Of a DNA stretch of 33,890 nt, positions 23,325 through 30,426 are shown in pieces (the first letter of the stretch is position 1; each line of letters begins with the position of its first letter). The notes under the pieces were generated by a model. The model saw only the letters and a program-made list of their open reading frames with translations, was not told where the DNA came from and made no database searches. Origin of the DNA: Clostridium sp. (GTDB taxonomy: Bacteria > Bacillota > Clostridia > Clostridiales > Clostridiaceae); contig JALENK010000074.1 of the NCBI GenBank assembly GCA_022767515.1, positions 1 to 33,890 on the forward strand, read 5' to 3'. The position numbers and the translations under genes are program-made.

Positions 23325-23750
23325 TTATTTTTTTATAATATTATTTTCAACTTTACTAAAAAGATTAAGAAATGAATTTTCCTGAATCCATCCATGGGAA
23401 TTTATATTATTTTTTGAAGGAATAGATATGTAATACCAACATAAATTATCTATTAATGCCATATCTAAAATTAATACTTCTGTATCACATGAAAGAGTTG
23501 TAATGTTGCAGGAAGAATTATGAGGAGCTAGTTTTAGTGATGAATTTTTGGGTAAAATACCTATTTGATATTTTGGTTTGAAAAATTGTATAAAGATATT
23601 ATTTTTTGTATGAATATATAATTTGGTTTTTAGGATATTGTTTTGATTAATTAAGATTATCATTTTATTTTTTAGTAAGATTATTTGTTTATTAAAATAA
23701 AGAAATGTTAATGCTAATAATAGTAATAGTATAATAATTAACGGTTTCAT
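23325..23750 (-). CDS. Membrane-anchored SH3-like domain protein
   Basis: A 141-residue protein on the reverse strand. A single N-terminal hydrophobic segment (KPLIIILLLLLALTFLYF) anchors it; the C-terminal part (about residues 62-130: IGILPKNSSLKLAPHNSSC ... WYYISIPSK ... SHGWIQENSF) has the pattern of a bacterial SH3 domain, a small beta barrel often used for cell-wall binding. GAGG lies six bases upstream of the ATG. It faces the divergent stand-alone 5S promoter. Composition is very AT-rich, which gives many Asn, Ile and Lys codons. The family assignment is by pattern only; the reading frame looks genuine because of the SD and the domain. Confidence 0.7.
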   Translation of the reverse strand: MKPLIIILLLLLALTFLYFNKQIILLKNKMIILINQNNILKTKLYIHTKNNIFIQFFKPKYQIGILPKNSSLKLAPHNSSCNITTLSCDTEVLILDMALIDNLCWYYISIPSKNNINSHGWIQENSFLNLFSKVENNIIKK

Positions 23751-23827
23751 AAGTGCCTCAAAATAATTTATATAATATCAGTATATTGATAAAAATAAAA
23801 AAAATACAAAAAAATCAAAAAAAGTAT

Positions 23828-23856
23828 TTGACATATATGAAAATTATAGATATAAT
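23828..23856 (+). promoter_or_regulatory. Near-perfect sigma-A promoter of stand-alone 5S/tRNA-Phe operon
   Basis: TTGACA (23828-23833), exactly 17 bases, TATAAT (23851-23856), all consensus. Transcription would start about two bases before the 5S. Confidence 0.95.
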
Positions 23857-23864
23857 TTTACTTG

Positions 23865-23981
23865 TCTAGTGGTTATGGCACAGAGGAAACACTCCTTTCC
23901 ATTCCGAACAGGAAAGTTAAGCTCTGTAGCGCTGATGGTACTGCACGGGAGACTGTGTGGGAGAGTAAGACGTCGCTAGGC
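23865..23981 (+). rRNA. rrf: 5S ribosomal RNA, complete copy
   Basis: About 117 nt. The 5' CTAGTG (23866-23871) pairs with the 3' CGCTAG (23974-23979) to form helix I, and the conserved CCATTCCGAACAGG core is present. It differs from the copy at the left edge at scattered positions, some compensating (CTCTGTAGC here, CTCTACAGC there, each matching its own helix partner). No 23S or 16S precedes it; a consensus promoter lies directly upstream, so this is an independent 5S unit. Confidence 0.94.
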
Positions 23982-23986
23982 TTTAT

Positions 23987-24062
<76 letters not shown>

Positions 24063-24064
24063 GT

Positions 24065-24100
24065 AAAAGCATAAATCCAAGATTTATGCTTTTTATTTTT
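24065..24100 (+). terminator. Rho-independent terminator of 5S/tRNA-Phe operon
   Basis: AAAAGCATAAATC pairs with GATTTATGCTTTT across a three-base loop and is followed by TTATTTTT. Confidence 0.93.
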
Positions 24101-24246
24101 GTATTTTTAGAATTGAAACCTTTTTGTAACTATTAGTTAATTTTTGTGTAAATCTTTTTGAGGATAAATAAGTTATAATTAATATTGTAGAAAAAATAAA
24201 TTTACTGTACGTTAAAATCCTCATATAAATATTAAAATATAATGTA

Positions 24247-24278
24247 AAGTGCTATGTTCTCCCATAGCACTTTTTTGC
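24247..24278 (+). terminator. Orphan intrinsic terminator
   Basis: AAGTGCTATG pairs with CATAGCACTT over a six-base loop, followed by TTTTG. The preceding unit already ends at 24100, so it either backs that up or ends an unseen short RNA arising between 24101 and 24246. That stretch has no ORF with an SD and no convincing promoter. Confidence 0.75.
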
Positions 24279-24294
24279 TTTTGCAAAAAATATG

Positions 24295-24323
24295 TTGTTA
24301 TAAATGAAATACATTGTTAAAAT
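24295..24323 (+). promoter_or_regulatory. Probable promoter of parvulin-queH operon
   Basis: TTGTTA (24295-24300), 17 bases, TAAAAT (24318-24323), giving a leader of about 28 bases before the ATG at 24358. Confidence 0.6.
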
Positions 24324-24357
24324 AGAAATATATTTTTATTTGATAGGAGAGAAATAA

Positions 24358-25104
24358 ATGGAAGATAAGATATTAGCAATAGTTGCAGGAAATGAAATTA
24401 AGGAATCTGATTTAGAAAGAATAATAAACAGATATCCAGCTGAGCAGCAAGGATATATAAAATCAGAAAAGGGAAGAGCACAATTGTTAGACCAAACTAT
24501 TTCTTTTGAATTAATGAGTAAGTTTGGTAAAGAATTAGGATTAGATAAGACAGAAGAGTTTCAAAAGACAGTAGAGGCTTTAGCTAAAGAGTTACTTACA
24601 CAGGTAACAATAAACAAGGTGTTATCAGAAGTAACTGTTACTGATGATGAAATAAAGAAATACTATGATGAAAATAAATCACAATTTGTTGAACAGCCAA
24701 AGGTATCAGCTAAGCATATTTTAGTTGAAACTGAAGAAGAAGCTAATAGTATCAAAGAAGAAATAAAATCTGAAAGCATTACTTTTGAAGAGGCTGCCAA
24801 AAAATATTCATCATGTCCATCTAAAGAAAATGGTGGAGATTTGGGAGCATTTGGAAGAGGAATGATGGTGCCAGAATTTGAAGAGGCGGCATTTGCTTCT
24901 GAAATTGGTGTTGTTACAGAACCAGTTAAAACTCAATTTGGATATCACTTAATATTAGTGGAAGATAAGAGTGAAGCTAAAGAGAAGACTTTTGAAGAAA
25001 CAAAGGATAGTATTTCTAAATATTTATTAGAATCTGCTCAACAAAAGAAGTATGTTAGTTTAAGCAATGAATTAGCTGAAAAGTATGGGGTAGAAAGAAA
25101 ATAA
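24358..25104 (+). CDS. Cytoplasmic parvulin-type peptidylprolyl isomerase
   Basis: A 248-residue protein with the SurA/PrsA layout. The N-terminal part is helical and chaperone-like; the parvulin domain occupies about residues 112-208: KVSAKHILVETEEEA, FEEAAKKYSSCPS, GGDLGAFGRGMMVPEFEEAAF, TQFGYHLILVED. The two conserved His residues of the active site are present. Unlike PrsA it has neither signal peptide nor lipobox (it begins MEDKILAIVAG), so it should act in the cytosol, catalysing cis/trans prolyl isomerisation. ATAGGAGAG precedes the ATG. The queH start follows its stop directly. Confidence 0.92.
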   Translation: MEDKILAIVAGNEIKESDLERIINRYPAEQQGYIKSEKGRAQLLDQTISFELMSKFGKELGLDKTEEFQKTVEALAKELLTQVTINKVLSEVTVTDDEIKKYYDENKSQFVEQPKVSAKHILVETEEEANSIKEEIKSESITFEEAAKKYSSCPSKENGGDLGAFGRGMMVPEFEEAAFASEIGVVTEPVKTQFGYHLILVEDKSEAKEKTFEETKDSISKYLLESAQQKKYVSLSNELAEKYGVERK

Positions 25105-25740
25105 ATGCAAAAAATTAATTATCAAAAGATTTTAGATGAATTGATTGAAAAATTGCAAAAGGAAAATAAAATACCTAAACTTTTATTGCATAGCTGCTGC
25201 GCTCCTTGTAGTAGCTATGTTTTAGAATATTTATCTAAATATTTTAGGATAACAGTTTTATATTATAATCCTAATATATCTATTGAGGAAGAATATTTAC
25301 ATAGAATAGAAGAACAGAAAAGATTGATATCGGAGATGAAAACAATTAATGAAGTAGATTTTGTTCAAGGTGAATATAATCCGAATGAATTTTTTGCAAT
25401 GGCAAAGGGACTAGAAGATGTTAAGGAAGGCGGAGAAAGGTGTTTTAAATGTTATGAACTACGATTGAGGGAAACAGTTAAAATTGCTTTAGATAATGGA
25501 TATGATTACTTTACGACTACTTTATCGATAAGTCCTCATAAAAATGCTCAGAAAATCAATGAAATAGGAGAGAAACTATCAGAAGAATATGGAGTAAAAT
25601 ACCTATATTCTGACTTTAAGAAAAGAGAAGGGTACAAACGGTCAATAGAATTGTCTAAAGAATATAATCTGTATAGACAAAACTATTGTGGATGTATTTA
25701 TTCAAAATTAGAAAGTGAATCCTATAATAATTCAAAATAA
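25105..25740 (+). CDS. queH: Epoxyqueuosine reductase QueH
   Basis: A 211-residue enzyme (formerly DUF208) for the last step of queuosine synthesis in tRNA, reducing epoxyqueuosine to queuosine; it is the non-homologous replacement of QueG. Conserved features: LLLHSCCAPCSSY (Cys31, Cys32, Cys35), YYNPNI, GGERCFKCYELRL, TTLSISPHKN, and FKKREGYKRSIELSKEYNLYRQNYCGC, giving the cysteines for an iron-sulfur centre. It starts immediately behind the parvulin stop (TAAATG) and is probably translationally coupled. Its 3' end overlaps the convergent HAD gene by 19 bases. Confidence 0.95.
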   Translation: MQKINYQKILDELIEKLQKENKIPKLLLHSCCAPCSSYVLEYLSKYFRITVLYYNPNISIEEEYLHRIEEQKRLISEMKTINEVDFVQGEYNPNEFFAMAKGLEDVKEGGERCFKCYELRLRETVKIALDNGYDYFTTTLSISPHKNAQKINEIGEKLSEEYGVKYLYSDFKKREGYKRSIELSKEYNLYRQNYCGCIYSKLESESYNNSK

Positions 25741-26366
25741 TCATATATGTATCTATCAGCCATCTCTTTTAATAGGGGGTGGTTTTCTTTTTCGTATTCG
25801 TCCAATATAGCAACAACCTTCATATTAGCTTTTTTAGCACCACTAACTGCTGCTGGAATATCTTCAAATACAATACATTCTGAAGGAGATACACCTAGTT
25901 TTTTTGCAGAAAGCAAGTAAATGTCGGGGTTATCTTTCCCTACTTTTACTTCATCTGAAACTGTTATTGTATCAAAAAAATCATATATTTCATTATTTTT
26001 TAGGACAGCAGTTAATAAATCAATAGAATTACTAGTAGCAAGACCTATTTTTATATTAGAAGCCTTTAAATGTGATAGAAATTCAAAAGCACCTTTTTTT
26101 AAATGTATATTATTAGCGTATTGGTAATAAGCCATATTGCTCCAAGTAGAGATTATACTATCAATTGAATCCTTTATGTTAAATCTTTTCTTGAAGTATA
26201 CAGCCGTTTGACTAAGGCTTAAATGGGTTATATCATCTTTTAAGTTAGGGGGAACGGGGTGGCCTATAGATTCTAGATAATCTTTATCAATTTGCTCCCA
26301 AACCCACATTGAATCAATTAAAGTGCCATCTAAGTCAAAAATAGCGGCTTTCATATCAGTAAACAT
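25722..26366 (-). CDS. HAD-superfamily phosphatase, beta-phosphoglucomutase-like subgroup
   Basis: A 214-residue hydrolase on the reverse strand. HAD motifs: I AIFDLDGTLIDS (Asp nucleophile and acid/base), II LATSNS, III Lys in KVGKDNPD, IV VFEDIPAAVSGAKKA. A helical C1 cap lies between motifs I and II. The substrate could be a sugar phosphate (beta-phosphoglucomutase or a phosphatase such as YhcW/GS1), which cannot be decided here. The start at 26366 is chosen because GGAGAG lies about nine bases upstream; the frame continues upstream without an SD. Its last codons overlap the end of queH in a tail-to-tail arrangement with no terminator between them. Confidence 0.88.
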   Translation of the reverse strand: MFTDMKAAIFDLDGTLIDSMWVWEQIDKDYLESIGHPVPPNLKDDITHLSLSQTAVYFKKRFNIKDSIDSIISTWSNMAYYQYANNIHLKKGAFEFLSHLKASNIKIGLATSNSIDLLTAVLKNNEIYDFFDTITVSDEVKVGKDNPDIYLLSAKKLGVSPSECIVFEDIPAAVSGAKKANMKVVAILDEYEKENHPLLKEMADRYIYDYFELL

Positions 26367-26465
26367 ATTTATAATCTCTCCTTTGGTATATTTATTTAGT
26401 ATATAGTGAATAATTATAGAATAAACATAAAATATATACAAGTATTATTTATCAGGAGTGATATG

Positions 26466-26561
26466 ATGTTGTTAGTTTTTTTATTATTCTATATAATTAT
26501 GGTCATAATAATAATTGCTTTTTGTAAAGCTGCAGGTAAAGAGGATAAGGATAAAAAGTAG
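26466..26561 (+). CDS. Small membrane peptide (31 aa)
   Basis: A short reading frame with AGGAG seven bases before the ATG. It encodes about twenty hydrophobic residues (MLLVFLLFYIIMVIIIIAF), then Cys, Lys and a charged tail (GKEDKDKK): the layout of a one-pass small membrane protein with its tail in the cytosol. A second ATG three bases upstream (26463) is also possible. It is divergent from the HAD gene and about 100 bases from its start. No homologue is recognised. The SD, membrane segment and charged tail argue for a real gene. Confidence 0.6.
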   Translation: MLLVFLLFYIIMVIIIIAFCKAAGKEDKDKK

Positions 26562-26696
26562 TATGGTAAGGGGAGATATTATGTGGAAATGTTTCCATAT
26601 GGGAGAATATTGGAGAAAAAACAGAGAATAGGGAGTTATTTTGGATATAATATACTTAAATGAGGGGTAATCGCTAGGATAAATTGTTAATAATAT

Positions 26697-26725
26697 TTGA
26701 ATTTATGTTAATAAAATGTTATAAT
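26697..26725 (+). promoter_or_regulatory. Probable sigma-A promoter of the NlpC/P60 gene
   Basis: TTGAAT (26697-26702), 17 bases, TATAAT (26720-26725). The leader is about 113 bases and includes an AACAGA/TCTGTT inverted repeat near 26765-26787 and the SD hairpin. Between the small membrane gene (26561) and this promoter I see no further supported gene. Confidence 0.75.
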
Positions 26726-26815
26726 CTATCTATATTATTTTTGAAAGTAATATAAATTTGGTATAACAGAGTGAATAAGAGTCTGTTTTACAAATTAAAA
26801 AAGGTAGGAAAATGA

Positions 26816-26845
26816 AGGGAGGGATGGTCAAAAGAGACCATTTAA
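26816..26845 (+). promoter_or_regulatory. Distant Shine-Dalgarno with intervening hairpin before the NlpC/P60 gene
   Basis: A strong SD (GGGAGGG, 26817-26823) is followed at once by ATGGTC (26824-26829), AAAAGA, GACCAT (26836-26841), then TTAA and the ATG at 26846. Linear SD-to-ATG distance is 23 bases; with the 18-base hairpin folded it is five. A weak AAGAG in the loop could instead act as SD in the unfolded form. Confidence 0.6.
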
Positions 26846-28120
26846 ATGAAAAAAAGAATTTTATCGGTTATTGTTGCAGGAGTTATACTATTAACATCTA
26901 TAGCCCCAATGATAAAGGCAAAAGCTGAACCAACAGAGGTTGAAAAAAATAGGAGCCAATATGAGCAACTTAAACAAGAAGTTAGACAGATAAATGAAAA
27001 AATAGAAATAACAGAAAATGAAATAGGTAACTTGGTAGCTGAAATAGCAGCTAACGAAGCTGAAATAGAGGAAATTGGTAATGAAATTGATTCAACTAAT
27101 GTTGAAATAGATGAAGCAAAAAAAGATATAAAAGCTCAAGAAGAAGTATTAGGAGATAGATTAAGAGAAGTATATAAGTCTGGAAGTGAAGTAAATTTCC
27201 TTACTATATTATTCTCATCAAAGAGCTTTAGCGATTTAATAACTAACATTACATCAGCAAAGACAGTAATTGAATTAGATAATAAAGTAGTTGATGAATT
27301 AAATGAAACTAAAGACAATTTAGATAAGAAAGTTGCCTCTTTAGAAGAAAAATCAAATGAAGTTAAAGAAAAAAATAGTGAAGTTAAGAACAAGAAGACT
27401 GAATTAGAGGCAAAGAAAGAATCACAAAAGGTTGAATTACAAAATGCCAAGGAGAAGCAAGAAAAATTTGATAAGTTATATCTTTCTGAATCAGAAAGAG
27501 AAGTTGTACAAGGGTTAGTAAGTATAGCTAAGAATTCTGCAAGTTCATTATCTCAATTACAAGATGCAATATCTCAGTTAAGATTAATTAGAGATAACCA
27601 ACTTAAGAGTCCAACTGTTAAAAAAGAAGTAAATGATGCAATTGAAAAAGCAAAGGTTTATGTTGCTAATAAAAAAGCAGAAGCAGATAGACAATTACAA
27701 GCAAGTAATAACAGAGGTAATTCTAATGGTAATTCTAATGGTAATTCTAACTCAGGCGGAGGAAAAGCTCCAGTAGTTAGTGGAAATGTACAAGGTGTAT
27801 TAAATGAAGCGTACAAGCATTTAGGAAAACCATATGTTTACGGTGCAACTGGACCAAACGCTTTTGACTGTTCTGGTTTTACATCTTATGTATATGCTAA
27901 GTTAGGATATTCAATTGGAAGAACAACATATAACCAAATTAATGCAGGAAGAGAAGTATCTTATTCTCAATTACAACCTGGTGATTTGGTATTCCCTCAT
28001 AGTGGACATGTTGGTATATATGTAGGTAATGGAATGATGATTCATGCTCCTCATACAGGAGATGTTATTAAAGTAGCATCTGTATATAAATTCTGGAGAG
28101 CAAGAAGAATAATAGGATAA
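26846..28120 (+). CDS. Secreted NlpC/P60 peptidoglycan endopeptidase with coiled coil (CwlO/PcsB-like)
   Basis: A 424-residue cell-wall hydrolase. A signal peptide (cleavage near AKA at ~27) is followed by a long coiled coil (about residues 30-220, EIAANEAEIEEIGNEID...), a linker with three RGNSNGNSNGNS-type repeats (about 290-305), and a C-terminal NlpC/P60 domain (about 315-424) with Cys342 in FDCSGF, His388 in GHVGIYVG and His400 in MIHAPHTGD. The architecture matches CwlO of Bacillus and PcsB of Streptococcus, which cut peptide stems during growth and division and are activated by FtsEX through the coiled coil; FtsEX is not in the window. Only the signal peptide frame at 26846 gives a sensible start, and its SD is separated by a hairpin. 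Confidence 0.94.
   Translation: MKKRILSVIVAGVILLTSIAPMIKAKAEPTEVEKNRSQYEQLKQEVRQINEKIEITENEIGNLVAEIAANEAEIEEIGNEIDSTNVEIDEAKKDIKAQEEVLGDRLREVYKSGSEVNFLTILFSSKSFSDLITNITSAKTVIELDNKVVDELNETKDNLDKKVASLEEKSNEVKEKNSEVKNKKTELEAKKESQKVELQNAKEKQEKFDKLYLSESEREVVQGLVSIAKNSASSLSQLQDAISQLRLIRDNQLKSPTVKKEVNDAIEKAKVYVANKKAEADRQLQASNNRGNSNGNSNGNSNSGGGKAPVVSGNVQGVLNEAYKHLGKPYVYGATGPNAFDCSGFTSYVYAKLGYSIGRTTYNQINAGREVSYSQLQPGDLVFPHSGHVGIYVGNGMMIHAPHTGDVIKVASVYKFWRARRIIG
27716..27751 (+). repeat. Three tandem copies of a 12-bp unit in the linker
   Basis: GGTAATTCTAAT occurs three times in a row (the last ends AAC), encoding GNSN repeats in the linker of the NlpC/P60 protein. The in-frame unit could vary in number between strains. 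Confidence 0.9.
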
Positions 28121-28135
28121 TAAACGATAATATGG

Positions 28136-28169
28136 GGTGTGTTTTTATTAAAACACACCTTTATTTTTT
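28136..28169 (+). terminator. Rho-independent terminator after the NlpC/P60 gene
   Basis: GGTGTGTTTT pairs with AAAACACACC across TATT, followed by TTTATTTTTT. The end of its T tract overlaps the next promoter's -35. Confidence 0.93.
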
Positions 28170-28196
28170 GCAACAATTCTATATTTTTGATACAAT
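28168..28196 (+). promoter_or_regulatory. Probable promoter of trmN6-like/rsmI operon
   Basis: TTGCAA (28168-28173), 17 bases, TACAAT (28191-28196). It leaves about 27 bases before the TTG start. Confidence 0.6.
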
Positions 28197-28229
28197 TAAC
28201 TAATAATTGTTTGGAAAGGAAAAGATATT

Positions 28230-28991
28230 TTGGAGAAGAATATTAAAATTTTAGATGATGAGGCAATAGAGGATTTACAACTTAATGGATTGAGATTAAT
28301 TCAGAAAAATAAAAATTTTAGATTTGGAATAGATGCAGTATTACTTTCAGATTTTGCGGATGTAAAAAGTAAGCATACAGTAATTGATTTGTGCACAGGT
28401 ACGGGCATAGTGCCTATGCTTCTTTTTGGAAAGTATAATCCTAAAAAGATAATAGGTGTAGAAATCCAAGATGAAATGGTAGATATGGCAAATAGGAGTG
28501 TTAAATTGAATAACCTAGGTGATAGAGTAAGTATAATCAATAGGGATTTGAAAGATGTTGATTACTTGAAAACAATTGAAAAAGTAGATGTTGTGACCGT
28601 AAATCCACCATATAAATTAAATAATTCAGGAATAATCAATCCATCAGATAAGCTTGCTATTGCTAGGCATGAAATAATGTGTAATCTAGAAGATGTAATT
28701 ATTGCATCGAGAATTTTACTTAAAGACAATGGTAGGATTTTTATGGTACATAGACCAGAGAGATTAGCAGATATAATTACAATTATGAGAAAATATAAAA
28801 TAGAACCTAAGAGAATAAAAATGGTTCAACCGAATGTTAATAAGGCACCTAATATAGTTCTTGTTGAAGGGCAAAGAGATGGAGGAAAATTTTTAAAATG
28901 GGAAAAGCCTATATACGTTTATGATGAATTAGGAAATTTTAGTGATGAAATAGGTAAGATTTATGGAAGAGGAGAAAATGATGGAAAATAA
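28230..28991 (+). CDS. TrmN6-like tRNA1(Val) A37 N6-methyltransferase
   Basis: A 253-residue S-adenosylmethionine-dependent methyltransferase. Rossmann motifs: VIDLCTGTGIVPMLL (SAM loop), IGVEIQDEMVDMANRSVKLN, and the catalytic NPPY in VTVNPPYKLNNSG typical of N6-adenine enzymes. The N-terminal LIQKNKNFRFGIDAVLLSDF is characteristic of the YfiC/TrmN6 (Bacillus YabB) group, which modifies A37 of tRNA-Val. It starts with TTG behind AAAGGAAAAG. The order with rsmI and abrB is that of Bacillus, lacking only the small yazA gene. It overlaps the rsmI start by 11 bases. Confidence 0.88.
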   Translation: MEKNIKILDDEAIEDLQLNGLRLIQKNKNFRFGIDAVLLSDFADVKSKHTVIDLCTGTGIVPMLLFGKYNPKKIIGVEIQDEMVDMANRSVKLNNLGDRVSIINRDLKDVDYLKTIEKVDVVTVNPPYKLNNSGIINPSDKLAIARHEIMCNLEDVIIASRILLKDNGRIFMVHRPERLADIITIMRKYKIEPKRIKMVQPNVNKAPNIVLVEGQRDGGKFLKWEKPIYVYDELGNFSDEIGKIYGRGENDGK

Positions 28992-29838
28992 ATTATATTT
29001 AGTTCCAACACCGATTGGAAATTTAAAAGATATTACATTGAGAGCTTTAGAAGTATTGAAAGGTGTTGATATAATTGCGGCTGAGGATACTAGACAAACA
29101 TTAAAGCTATTAAACCATTATGAAATAAAGAAAACCTTGATAAGCTACCATAAACATAATGAACAATCAAAAGGAGAAGAAATAATAGATTTATTGAAAC
29201 AAGGGAAAAGTGTCGCAATAGTTACTGATGCTGGTACACCTGGAATTTCGGACCCAGGTGCAGTTGTTGTCAGAAAATGCATAGATGAAGATATACCATT
29301 TGAAGTTTTAACAGGGGCAACTGCTATAACTACAGCACTTGTTTATTCTGGAATTGATACTAGTAGTTTTGTTTTTAAGGGTTTTATACCAAGAGAAACC
29401 AAACAAAGAAAGGTATTTTTAGAGGAAATTAAGAGTTATACAGATACAATTATTATATATGAGTCACCTTATAGAGTAAAAAATACATTAATTACATTAA
29501 AAGAATGTTTAGGAAATCGACAAGTTGCATTATGTAGAGAGTTAACAAAATTGTATGAGGAAATAAAAAGAGGGACAATTGATGAATTATTGGAGGATAT
29601 TCAGGATAAAATAATAAAAGGAGAGTTTGTAATTGTCATTGAGGGTAAAACTTATGAAGAGATAGCTGAAGAAAATAAAGAAAAATGGGATAATATGACT
29701 ATAAGCGAGCATATTATAAAATATATGAGTCAAGGAATGTCGAAAAAAGAAGCAATGAAGTTAGTATCAAAAGATAGAGGGATGCCAAAGAGTGAAGTTT
29801 ATAAATATTCTTTAGAAATAAAAAGTGACGACTTTTAA
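28981..29838 (+). CDS. rsmI: 16S rRNA (cytidine1402-2'-O)-methyltransferase RsmI
   Basis: A 285-residue tetrapyrrole-methylase-fold enzyme that methylates the ribose of C1402 in the ribosomal P site. Signatures: LYLVPTPIGNLKDITLRALE at the N-terminus, AAEDTRQTLKLLNHY, YHKHNEQ, VTDAGTPGISDPG, EVLTGATAITTAL, and IYESPYRVKNTL. The start at 28981 has GGAG six bases upstream; ATG 28978 and a longer frame to 28963 are possible but less well spaced. It overlaps the upstream methyltransferase gene, so both rRNA/tRNA modification enzymes are made from one transcript. Confidence 0.96.
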   Translation: MENKLYLVPTPIGNLKDITLRALEVLKGVDIIAAEDTRQTLKLLNHYEIKKTLISYHKHNEQSKGEEIIDLLKQGKSVAIVTDAGTPGISDPGAVVVRKCIDEDIPFEVLTGATAITTALVYSGIDTSSFVFKGFIPRETKQRKVFLEEIKSYTDTIIIYESPYRVKNTLITLKECLGNRQVALCRELTKLYEEIKRGTIDELLEDIQDKIIKGEFVIVIEGKTYEEIAEENKEKWDNMTISEHIIKYMSQGMSKKEAMKLVSKDRGMPKSEVYKYSLEIKSDDF

Positions 29839-29855
29839 AAAAAGTCGTCTAATGA
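29827..29855. terminator. Bidirectional terminator between rsmI and abrB
   Basis: GACGACTTT pairs with AAAGTCGTC around the rsmI stop codon. Forward it is followed by TAATGATTTT; on the reverse strand by ACTTTTTATTT, so it serves the convergent abrB gene better. Confidence 0.75.
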
Positions 29856-29860
29856 TTTTG

Positions 29861-30106
29861 CTATTTTGCATTTTTCATTTCTTCTAAACAGTTATGGCAA
29901 ATGTTCTTACCTTTGTAATTTACTACATTTCTAGCATCTCCACAGAATATGCAAGCTGGTTCATATTTTTTTAAGATGATTTGTTCTCCGTCCACATAAA
30001 TTTCCAAAGCATCTTTTTCAGCTATATTTAATGTTCTTCTTAATTCTATAGGAATAACAATTCTTCCTAATTCGTCTACTCTTCTAACTACACCTGTCGA
30101 TTTCAT
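29861..30106 (-). CDS. abrB: AbrB-family transition-state regulator
   Basis: An 81-residue DNA-binding protein on the reverse strand. The N-terminal swapped-hairpin AbrB domain (MKSTGVVRRVDELGRIVIPIELRRTL, then ALEIYVDGEQIILKKY) is classic. The C-terminal part has two CxxC pairs (CIFCGDARN and CHNC), a small zinc-ribbon-like end found in Clostridium AbrB proteins. Bacillus AbrB represses stationary-phase genes. The start at 30106 is set by GGAGGG six bases upstream and by the family's usual N-terminus; the frame's upstream extension is leader. The position beside rsmI is conserved with Bacillus. Confidence 0.93.
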   Translation of the reverse strand: MKSTGVVRRVDELGRIVIPIELRRTLNIAEKDALEIYVDGEQIILKKYEPACIFCGDARNVVNYKGKNICHNCLEEMKNAK

Positions 30107-30209
30107 AAAAATCCCTCCGATTATCAAAATAATTACATTTATGTACAAAATACACAAAAAAAAATAATAAACTTAACTTGTTTCTATTTATTATTTGTAC
30201 GATAATATA

Positions 30210-30238
30210 AATATACTACCATAAATTAGAAATGTCAA
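30210..30238 (-). promoter_or_regulatory. Probable sigma-A promoter of abrB
   Basis: On the reverse strand TTGACA (30238-30233), 17 bases, TATATT (30215-30210). This leaves a leader of about 97 bases, longer than usual in this window and a possible site of autoregulation by AbrB. Confidence 0.75.
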
Positions 30239-30362
30239 TATTTATTAAATGAAAAATTCCTTTATTTTTACAATTAAATAACTTTTATTGGGCATTATGT
30301 CTAATGGTAAGAGAATTGAGTATAAGATACAGAAAATTAACATTTATATTGTTGGTACTAAC

Positions 30363-30391
30363 TTGTAATATGTTTTTATTTACTTTATAAT
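30363..30391 (+). promoter_or_regulatory. Probable sigma-A promoter of the DUF1836 gene
   Basis: TTGTAA (30363-30368), 17 bases, TATAAT (30386-30391), leaving a leader near 29 bases before the ATG at 30427. The space between this and the abrB promoter (30239-30362) holds no supported gene. Confidence 0.75.
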
Positions 30392-30426
30392 AATATATAT
30401 TTAATTAATTTATGAGGTGGGATTGT

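Noticed and set aside
26581-26631. A 16-codon frame (MWKCFHMGEY...) with a GGGGAGAT just upstream.
   Set aside because: Very short, with no recognisable feature; an SD alone is weak evidence in such purine-rich DNA. It could still be a leader peptide.
26733-26845. A riboswitch such as the cyclic-di-AMP type in the leader of the NlpC/P60 gene.
   Set aside because: The leader is only about 113 bases and I could not find the conserved core of any known riboswitch, only two small hairpins.
30288-30330. A tRNA-like beginning (GGGCATTATGTCTAATGGTAAG).
   Set aside because: No matching 3' acceptor strand, anticodon stem or T loop follows.
30297-30368. A 23-codon frame between abrB and the DUF1836 gene.
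   Set aside because: It lacks an SD and its stop overlaps the -35 of the DUF1836 promoter.
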